Assembly (NCBI GenBank): GCA_025363205.1
Contig: JANYEI010000050.1
Coordinates: 1-46,340 of the forward strand
Source of the DNA: Frigoribacterium sp.
GTDB taxonomy: Bacteria > Actinomycetota > Actinomycetes > Actinomycetales > Microbacteriaceae
Direction of reading: 5' to 3'
DNA: 46,340 nucleotides
Under the pieces are notes generated by a model. That model worked only from the letters and a program-made list of their open reading frames with translations, was not told the origin of the DNA and ran no database searches. Position numbers and translations under genes: made by a program. Positions 40,661-46,340 of this stretch are shown here, piece after piece (positions within the stretch are counted from its first letter, which is position 1; each line of letters begins with the position of its first letter).

Positions 40661-41311
40661 ATGTCTGACAAGAAAGCTCACAAGGAGCTCACCAACAAGA
40701 TCGCGGCCGAGTCCCGCACCACCTTCGGCAAGGGTGTTGCTCGCAAGCTTCGCGCCGCCGGCAAGGTGCCCGCGGTCGTCTACGGTCACGGTACCGAGCC
40801 GCTGCACGTGAGCCTGCCGGCCCACGAGATCGCGCTCCTGCTGCGTAAGGCGAATGCCATCCTGGACCTCCAGCTCGACGGTGGAGCCAACCAGCTCGCC
40901 CTCGTCAAGGACGTGCAGAAGGATCCGCTCCGCCAGATCATCGAGCACATCGACCTGATCGTGCTGCGCAAGGGCGAGCGCGTCGAGGTCGACGTCGCCG
41001 TCCACGTGACGGGTGAGCCGGTCGCCGGCACTGCGGTCGACCTGGATGCCAAGTCGATCACGATCGAGGCACTGGCCACGAACATCCCGCAGAATGTCGT
41101 CGTCGACGTCGAGGGACTCGAAGCCGGCACGCAGATCTTCGCGAAGGATGTCGCGCTGCCCGAGGGCTCGGTGCTGATCACTGACCCCGAGGTGCTGGTC
41201 GTCGCCATCAGCATCCCGGCCGAGCAGGACCTCGGCGAGATCCCCGAGGTCGAGGAAACCGAAGATGCCCCCGCCGAGGACGGCACCGAGGAAGCCGCCG
41301 AAGAGCAGTAA
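40661..41311 (+). CDS. rplY: 50S ribosomal protein L25/Ctc
   Basis: A 5S-rRNA-binding ribosomal protein of the long Ctc form (216 residues). ATG 40661 follows GAAGGAGAAG. The N-terminal L25 domain (about residues 1-95) contains SRTTFGKGVARKLRAAGKVPAVVYGHG; the C-terminal TL5-type domain (about 96-185) contains LRKGERVEVDVAVHVTGEP. A Glu-rich acidic tail of about 30 residues ends the protein, as in other actinobacteria. It is followed by pth after 31 bases and they are probably one transcript. Confidence 0.95.
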   Translation: MSDKKAHKELTNKIAAESRTTFGKGVARKLRAAGKVPAVVYGHGTEPLHVSLPAHEIALLLRKANAILDLQLDGGANQLALVKDVQKDPLRQIIEHIDLIVLRKGERVEVDVAVHVTGEPVAGTAVDLDAKSITIEALATNIPQNVVVDVEGLEAGTQIFAKDVALPEGSVLITDPEVLVVAISIPAEQDLGEIPEVEETEDAPAEDGTEEAAEEQ

Positions 41312-41342
41312 CCCTCTCATCACCACACTGCAGTAACAGTCC

Positions 41343-41930
41343 ATGGACTCCACTCAGTGGCTCGTAGTCGGGCTCGGCAATCCCGGGCCCGACTACGCGA
41401 GCAATCGACACAATGTTGGCCAGATGGTGCTCGCCGACCTCGCGCACCGTGCCTCGGCATCCTTTCGTTCGCACAGGACGCACTCGACCGTGGCGGAGGG
41501 GCGCTCGGGTCTCGAGGGCCCGCGGCTCGTGCTTGCCAAGCCCAATAGCTTCATGAACCTCTCCGGCGGACCGGTCGCGTCGCTGCTCAACTTCTATAAG
41601 ATTGAGCCGGCGCAGCTGATCGTTGTGCATGACGAACTCGACATTCCGTTCGACAAGCTCAAGATCAAGTTCGGTGGCGGTCATGGCGGCCACAACGGCA
41701 TCCGCGACATCATCTCGGCCATCGGCACGGGGGACTTCACCCGGGTGCGGGTCGGTATCGGTCGTCCGCCCGGTCGGCAGTCCGCGGCCGATTTCGTGTT
41801 GCGCGACTTCGGCTCCACCGAGCGCGCCGTGCTTCCCAATCTTCTGGCAGATGCGGCGGATGCCGTTGAGTCCATCGCCCAAGACGGCCTCACGGCCGCC
41901 CAGCTGCGCTTCCACACCGCCAGCGAATAG
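41343..41930 (+). CDS. pth: Peptidyl-tRNA hydrolase
   Basis: Releases tRNA from peptidyl-tRNA that falls off the ribosome (195 residues, normal length). ATG 41343 starts the conserved segment WLVVGLGNPGPDYASNRH, with the catalytic His in NRHNVGQMV. KPNSFMNLSGG holds the substrate-binding Asn, HDELDIPFDKLKIKFGGGHG the catalytic Asp region and RVRVGIGRPPGR the later loop. Essential translation gene. The last 16 bases including the stop are repeated twice behind it. Confidence 0.95.
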   Translation: MDSTQWLVVGLGNPGPDYASNRHNVGQMVLADLAHRASASFRSHRTHSTVAEGRSGLEGPRLVLAKPNSFMNLSGGPVASLLNFYKIEPAQLIVVHDELDIPFDKLKIKFGGGHGGHNGIRDIISAIGTGDFTRVRVGIGRPPGRQSAADFVLRDFGSTERAVLPNLLADAADAVESIAQDGLTAAQLRFHTASE

Positions 41931-41962
41931 CACCGCCAGCGGATAGCACCGCCAGCGAATAG
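41915..41962. repeat. 16-bp tandem repeat at the 3' end of pth
   Basis: CACCGCCAGCGAATAG is present three times in direct succession (41915, 41931 with one change, 41947). The first copy is the end of pth including its TAG stop; the other two follow it. The rest of the gap to mfd is non-coding. Confidence 0.9.
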
Positions 41963-42065
41963 CGCTGAGAGCCCACTCTCTGCGCTGCTCGAGCAGCTGT
42001 GCTGATCGAGCAGCTGCGCCAGTGCTGTATCGAGATCCCCGCAGCTGTCTGTCATCCCCCACGCG

Positions 42066-42071
42066 TACACT
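42066..42071 (+). promoter_or_regulatory. Likely -10 box of mfd (leaderless)
   Basis: TACACT ends seven bases before the GTG at 42079. That distance puts the transcription start on the start codon. No ribosome-binding site precedes the GTG, in agreement with a leaderless message. Confidence 0.5.
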
Positions 42072-42078
42072 TGCCCGA

Positions 42079-45000
42079 GTGATACTTTCGGGCTTGAATT
42101 CCGCGCTTTTGCGCGCCCACACGTTCGAAAACGCCGTCTCCTGGGCATCCCGCAGCGCGGACTTTTCCCTCGTGGATGGCCTCCGCGCCCCACTCCTGGC
42201 GTCACTGCTGAAGTCGCGCGCAGACACGTCCAATGCTCCGCAGGCGCTCCTTGCAATCGTGGCGACCGGCCGTGATTCCGAGTCCCTTCGGTCTGCCCTT
42301 GCCAGCGTGATGCCAGAAGCCAAGGTCGTGGAGTTCCCCGCCTGGGAGACCCTCCCACACGAGCGCCTGAGTCCCAGCGCCGAAACCGTCGGCAAGCGCA
42401 TCCATGCCCTGCGCATCATGCAGCGCTGGCAGGATGCCCCGGCGGGCGATCTCGTGATCGTCGCGAGCGTGCGCGCAGCGCTTCAACCGCTCGCCGACAA
42501 TCTGACCAGCATCGAGCCGCTCGCACTCACGGCCGGCGGCCGAGGCTACAACCTGGCCAGCATCAGTCGCCAGTTGGTCGATCTGGCATATTCCCGTGTC
42601 GACATGGTCACGCGTCGCGGCGAATTCGCGGTCCGCGGCGGCATTCTCGACGTATTCGCGCCGGTGGCGGAGCATCCCTGTCGGGTGGAGTTCTTCGGCG
42701 ACGAGGTCGAGCAGATCCGCCAGTTCTCGGTCGCCGACCAGCGCTCGATGGAGGAGCCGATCCCCATGGTCGAGCTGCCGCCGAGTCGCGAGCTATTGCT
42801 GAGCGACGCGGTGAAGCAGCGCGCCCGCGAGATGCAGCACGAGTTTCCGAGTCTCAGCCAGATGCTGGCCAAGATCAGCGAGGGCATCCCGGTCGACGGC
42901 ATGGAGTCGCTCGCGCCCGCGCTCGCCGATCGTCTCGTTCCGCTCACCCACTACCTGCCGACGGATGCCGCGGTCGCCGTTCTCGCGCCCGAACGGGTCG
43001 CGAGTCGCGCCGTGAGCCTCGTCGAGACCAATCGCGAGTTCCTCAGCGCCGCCTGGAATGCCGCCACCGCGGGGGCCGAGGCTCCGATCGACCTCGATTC
43101 GGGCGACTTCCTCAGCATCAACGCGCTTCGGGATGCCGCTGGCTCCCGCAACTGGTGGACACTCAGCAGTTTCGACAGCGGAGGCAGTTTCGACAGCGGC
43201 GGCAGTGTCGACTCTGGCGCCGCAGCGCCCGACACGTCAGCGACCTCCGAACTTCGTGACGGCGACCACTACATCCGAATCGGCGCCACCACCGTTCCCA
43301 CCTTCCAGGGCCAGGCCGACGGTGCAATCGACTATGTCGGCGACCGGCTCACGGATGGCTGGACCGTCGTGGTCGTCGCCGCCGGGCACGGTCTGGTCGA
43401 ACGCGCCGCTGAGGCCCTTGGCGAGCATGGCTTCGCCGCGCGCATGGTCGACGAGCTTCCGCACACCCTGGACACCGGCGTCGCGTACCTGCTCTGTGCC
43501 TCTGTCGAGCACGGCTTCGAGTTGCCGGAGATCAAATTTGCACTGCTGAGCGAGAGTGAGTTCTACGGGCGTGCCGCCGGCTACGACACTCGTCAGGTGA
43601 AGAAGCTGGCCAGTCGGCGCAAGAACGTTGTCGACCCGCTGCAACTCAAGGCCGGTGATTTCGTGGTGCATGAGACCCACGGCATCGGGCGATTCGCCGA
43701 GCTCGTGCAGCGCACCGTCTCCACCGGGGGGCGAAACCCGGTAAAGAACAACCGAGAATACCTGCTGGTCGAATACGCGCCGTCGAAGCGCGGCTATCCC
43801 AACGACAAGCTTTACGTTCCCACCGACCAGCTCGACCTTCTCACCCGCTATGTCGGGGGAGAGGCGCCCGCGCTCAGCAAGATGGGCGGATCCGAATGGG
43901 CGGCCCAAAAAGGACGCGCCCGCAAGGCGGTGCGCGACATCGCCGTCGAGCTCGTGAAGCTCTATTCGGCGCGCATGGCGAGCCGTGGCCACGCCTTCCC
44001 GCCCGATACCCCGTGGCAGCGCGAGCTCGAAGAGGCCTTCCCTTTCGCGGAGACCCCAGACCAGCTCACCACCATCGATGAGGTCAAGGCCGACATGGAG
44101 CGGCCGATCCCGATGGACCGCCTCATCTCCGGTGACGTGGGCTACGGCAAGACCGAGGTCGCCATCCGGGCCGCCTTCAAGGCCGTGCAGGACAGTAAGC
44201 AAGTGATCATGCTGGTGCCGACGACCCTGCTCGTGAAGCAGCACATGGAGACCTTCGCCGAGCGCTTCGCCGGTTTCCCGGTGCACCTGCGGGCACTCAG
44301 TCGCTTTCAGACCGACAAGGAGTCGAAGGAAACGATCGAAGGCATGGCGGATGGCACGGTGGATGTCGTCATCGGCACCCACCGCCTGCTCAGCCCCAAT
44401 ATCGTGCTGAAGAATCTTGGACTGGTGATCATCGACGAGGAGCAGCGCTTCGGAGTCGAGCATAAGGATGCGCTGAAGAAGCTGAAGACCAACGTCGACA
44501 TCCTCGCGATGAGCGCAACGCCCATCCCGCGCACGCTGGAGATGGCGGTGACCGGCATCCGCGAGATGTCGACGCTCGCGACTCCGCCGGAGGACCGGCA
44601 TCCGATCCTCACCTTCGTCGGTCCGTACAACGACAAGCAGGTTGGCGCAGCCATCCGGCGCGAACTGCTGCGCGAGGGCCAGATCTTTTTCGTGCACAAC
44701 CGGGTCGCCTCGATCAGTCGGGTCGCGGCCCAGCTTGCCGAGCTCGTTCCGGAGGCGCGAGTTGCGGTGGCCCATGGCCAGCTTCCCGAGCACGTGCTCG
44801 AGCAGGTGATGGTGGACTTCTGGGAGCGCAAGTTCGACGTGCTCGTCTCGACCACCATCATCGAGACCGGGCTCGACATCGCCAACGCGAACACCCTCAT
44901 CATCGACCGGGCCGACAAATACGGGCTTAGCCAGCTGCACCAGTTGCGCGGTCGGGTCGGCCGCGGCCGCGAGCGGGCCTACGCCTACTTTCTCTACGAC

Positions 45001-45720
45001 GCCGATAAGCCCCTCGGTGAGGTCGCCCACGACCGGCTCGCCACGATCGCCGCGAATAACGAGCTCGGCGCCGGTATGCAGGTCGCGCTCAAAGACCTCG
45101 AGATTCGTGGGGCCGGCAACCTGCTCGGTGGCGAGCAGTCCGGTCACATCGCCGGTGTCGGCTTCGACCTCTACCTGCGCATGATCGGAGAGGCGGTGTC
45201 GACCTTCCGCGGGGATGTCGCCGAGGGCCAGACCGAGCTGCGTCTCGAGCTGCCGGTCAATGCCCACATCCCCGAGGAATATGTCGAGAGCGAGCGGTTG
45301 CGGCTCGAGGCCTACCAGAAGCTGTCGACGGCGGCCTCTCCCACAGCATCCCCCGACTCCATCGATCGGGTTCTCGAGGAGCTCACCGACCGCTACGGCG
45401 AGCCACCCGTCGAGGTGCAAAACCTCATCGCGGTCTCGCGTCTGCGGCGAATGGCGCAGAAGGCCGGCCTCTCGGAGGTCGTGACCGCCGGTGGAAACCT
45501 GCGCGTCGCATCCATGGAGCTTGCGGATTCGATCCAAATCCGGCTGCAGCGGATGTTCCCGGGCGCCCGCTACTTTGGCCAGACCCATTCGGTGTCCGTT
45601 CCGCTCCCGGTGCGCCAAGGTATTCCGCTTGCCGACTCGGATCTGATCGAGTGGACCGGCCAGCTTCTGGTGGCCATCTTCGGCGCAGAGCTGAAGGTGG
45701 AAGCCCCGGTTCCGGAGTAA
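42079..45720 (+). CDS. mfd: Transcription-repair coupling factor
   Basis: A DNA translocase (1213 residues) that removes stalled RNA polymerase and recruits UvrA. GTG 42079 is chosen over an upstream in-frame ATG (42022) because of the -10 box and because coding character begins there. The UvrB-like N-terminal domains contain VVEFPAWETLPHERLSP and RGGILDVFAP. The RNA-polymerase-interacting domain is GDFVVHETHGIGRFAELV. The RecG-like motor has Walker A SGDVGYGKTEVAIRAAF (about residue 686), DEEQ in IIDEEQRFGVEHK, and TTIIETGLDIANANTLII and QLRGRVGRG. The C-terminal TRCF domain follows. Oddity: a short Ser/Gly/Asp repeat (SFDSGG twice, SVDSG) at about residues 363-380 in the linker. It is conserved as rplY, pth, mfd. 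Confidence 0.95.
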   Translation: MILSGLNSALLRAHTFENAVSWASRSADFSLVDGLRAPLLASLLKSRADTSNAPQALLAIVATGRDSESLRSALASVMPEAKVVEFPAWETLPHERLSPSAETVGKRIHALRIMQRWQDAPAGDLVIVASVRAALQPLADNLTSIEPLALTAGGRGYNLASISRQLVDLAYSRVDMVTRRGEFAVRGGILDVFAPVAEHPCRVEFFGDEVEQIRQFSVADQRSMEEPIPMVELPPSRELLLSDAVKQRAREMQHEFPSLSQMLAKISEGIPVDGMESLAPALADRLVPLTHYLPTDAAVAVLAPERVASRAVSLVETNREFLSAAWNAATAGAEAPIDLDSGDFLSINALRDAAGSRNWWTLSSFDSGGSFDSGGSVDSGAAAPDTSATSELRDGDHYIRIGATTVPTFQGQADGAIDYVGDRLTDGWTVVVVAAGHGLVERAAEALGEHGFAARMVDELPHTLDTGVAYLLCASVEHGFELPEIKFALLSESEFYGRAAGYDTRQVKKLASRRKNVVDPLQLKAGDFVVHETHGIGRFAELVQRTVSTGGRNPVKNNREYLLVEYAPSKRGYPNDKLYVPTDQLDLLTRYVGGEAPALSKMGGSEWAAQKGRARKAVRDIAVELVKLYSARMASRGHAFPPDTPWQRELEEAFPFAETPDQLTTIDEVKADMERPIPMDRLISGDVGYGKTEVAIRAAFKAVQDSKQVIMLVPTTLLVKQHMETFAERFAGFPVHLRALSRFQTDKESKETIEGMADGTVDVVIGTHRLLSPNIVLKNLGLVIIDEEQRFGVEHKDALKKLKTNVDILAMSATPIPRTLEMAVTGIREMSTLATPPEDRHPILTFVGPYNDKQVGAAIRRELLREGQIFFVHNRVASISRVAAQLAELVPEARVAVAHGQLPEHVLEQVMVDFWERKFDVLVSTTIIETGLDIANANTLIIDRADKYGLSQLHQLRGRVGRGRERAYAYFLYDADKPLGEVAHDRLATIAANNELGAGMQVALKDLEIRGAGNLLGGEQSGHIAGVGFDLYLRMIGEAVSTFRGDVAEGQTELRLELPVNAHIPEEYVESERLRLEAYQKLSTAASPTASPDSIDRVLEELTDRYGEPPVEVQNLIAVSRLRRMAQKAGLSEVVTAGGNLRVASMELADSIQIRLQRMFPGARYFGQTHSVSVPLPVRQGIPLADSDLIEWTGQLLVAIFGAELKVEAPVPE

Positions 45721-45836
45721 ACGCCAGCGCCGAGTAAACCCCAGGCCCCTCCTCAACAAGCCCTCAGCTGCACGACCATTCCATAGCGCACGGCTTCGCC
45801 TTCCCACTTTCCCCGCACTGCCGCTACCGTCACGGC

Positions 45837-46187
45837 ATGAACCCCCACCCCCAGCCGTCAGCCGAGCCCCACACCGAACCCCTGGTCGGCGGCGAGCCGC
45901 CCCGGCTCCTCGCCGACGCTATCCGCAGCTTTCCGGTCAGCCTCAGCAGTGCCGGCGCACCCCGACTGCACAACATCGCGACCGGGCAGACGCGCGCGAT
46001 GATCCAGCGCGCCTACGAGCGTATCGAGATCGAAGTCATGGATGAGATGGCCAACTGCAGCTGCCCTGGCGAGCATCGCACGCTCGATGTGCACGAATAC
46101 GAGTGGCTCATTTACAGCGACCTGATGGGAAAAGTAAAGATCGCGCTCGGGGAGACCGGCAGGGTAGAGGCGCTGTGGTCGAGCTGA
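45837..46187 (+). CDS. Conserved-looking small hypothetical protein
   Basis: A 116-residue protein I do not recognise. ATG 45837 has TACCGT six bases before it (leaderless pattern). The N-terminal 30 residues are Pro/Glu-rich and probably disordered. The rest looks folded: a helical stretch (NIATGQTRAMIQRAYERIEIEVMDEM cannot be cut short reliably; it spans about residues 46-71), then CSCPGEH, a CxC-type pair that could bind metal, and HEYEWLIYSDLMGKVKIAL. No signal or membrane helix. It lies 116 bases after mfd, whose last bases GAGTAAAC are repeated just after its stop. No function is proposed. Confidence 0.6.
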   Translation: MNPHPQPSAEPHTEPLVGGEPPRLLADAIRSFPVSLSSAGAPRLHNIATGQTRAMIQRAYERIEIEVMDEMANCSCPGEHRTLDVHEYEWLIYSDLMGKVKIALGETGRVEALWSS

Positions 46188-46225
46188 CGGTACCATATCG
46201 CATCCCAAGTCGGTATCGTACGGGG

Positions 46226-46340
46226 ATGAGCAAACAAATCGCAGTGCGCCTGCCTGACGACCTGGTGGACTTCCTCGACGAGCTCGTCGCGAGCGGCGAC
46301 GAAGCCAGCCGGGCATCCATCGTCACCCGTGCGCTGAAAC
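46226..46340 (+). CDS. Ribbon-helix-helix protein (antitoxin type), N-terminal part
   Basis: The window ends inside this gene. ATG 46226 follows TATCGT by six bases (leaderless pattern) and GGGG directly. The visible 38 residues, beginning MSKQIAVRLPDDLVDFLDEL and ending ASRASIVTRALK, have the strand-helix-helix layout of RHH DNA-binding proteins, with the first strand IAVRL. Such proteins are often antitoxins of MazEF/VapBC-like pairs, so a toxin gene may follow beyond the edge. That is inference. Confidence 0.65.
   Translation, partial: MSKQIAVRLPDDLVDFLDELVASGDEASRASIVTRALK

Noticed and set aside
43237-45807. An 856-codon open frame antisense to mfd, and other long antisense frames (18886-20172, 21849-23285)
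   Set aside because: They mirror the codon positions of certain genes in high-GC DNA, have Arg/His/Gly-rich translations and no recognisable domain.
1-46340. CRISPR array, prophage, insertion sequence or integrase
   Set aside because: No regularly spaced repeats of 25-40 bases, no cas, transposase, integrase or phage structural motifs were found in any reading frame that I checked.

Overview
The window is high-GC DNA from an actinobacterium, most likely a member of the Microbacteriaceae. The evidence is frequent GTG starts, several apparently leaderless genes (a TANNNT-like box 6-7 bases before the start codon), a PASTA-type Ser/Thr kinase, and the typical actinobacterial order tRNA-Gln, glmU, prs and rplY, pth, mfd. 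I saw no insertion sequence, phage gene, rRNA or CRISPR array. All functional names come from motif reading, not from searches.

Layout. 1-1346: tail of an adenylate-forming ligase and an extended-SDR reductase (possibly oleC/oleD-like). 1638-3865: an unrecognised small protein translationally coupled to a PASTA Ser/Thr kinase. 4023-17053: a phosphate-uptake (pst) locus of unusual architecture. pstC, pstA and a membrane-tethered pstS come first and pstB comes last. Between pstS and pstB lie six surface or secreted protein genes: an 852-residue PstS-like protein, a second secreted PstS-like protein, a WxL-like secreted protein, a DUF916/DUF3324-like membrane protein, a Gly-rich membrane-anchored protein and a sortase-fold protein lacking all three catalytic residues. 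Three candidate PHO boxes lie in front of pstC, the 852-residue gene and the DUF916-like gene. This is the most interesting part of the window: it looks like a phosphate-starvation-induced cell-surface assembly built around the Pst transporter.

17059-23499: a lytic transglycosylase, a MarR regulator with a 7-bp tandem repeat in front of it, tRNA-Gln(UUG), glmU, prs, an acyl-CoA synthetase and a small membrane protein. 23571-37512: gnd, a truncated gluconokinase copy, then a sugar-acid catabolic island. The island holds an SMP-30 lactonase, two IclR regulators, a ribose-type ABC importer, a GarR-like dehydrogenase, a D-2-hydroxyacid dehydrogenase, a gluconate-5-dehydrogenase-like SDR, an FAH-family hydrolase, an idonate-5-dehydrogenase-like MDR and an intact gluconokinase. 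The enzymes can be ordered as lactone to aldonate, interconversion through 5-ketogluconate, phosphorylation to 6-phosphogluconate, and entry to the pentose phosphate pathway through the neighbouring gnd. The two gluconokinase copies flank the island and suggest a duplication or insertion history.

37568-40108: a secreted GH2 glycosidase with a LamG-like domain, interrupted by one in-frame TAG. 40109-40660: a non-coding stretch with palindromic repeats. 40661-46340: rplY, pth, mfd, a small unknown gene and the start of a ribbon-helix-helix (antitoxin-type) gene cut by the window edge.
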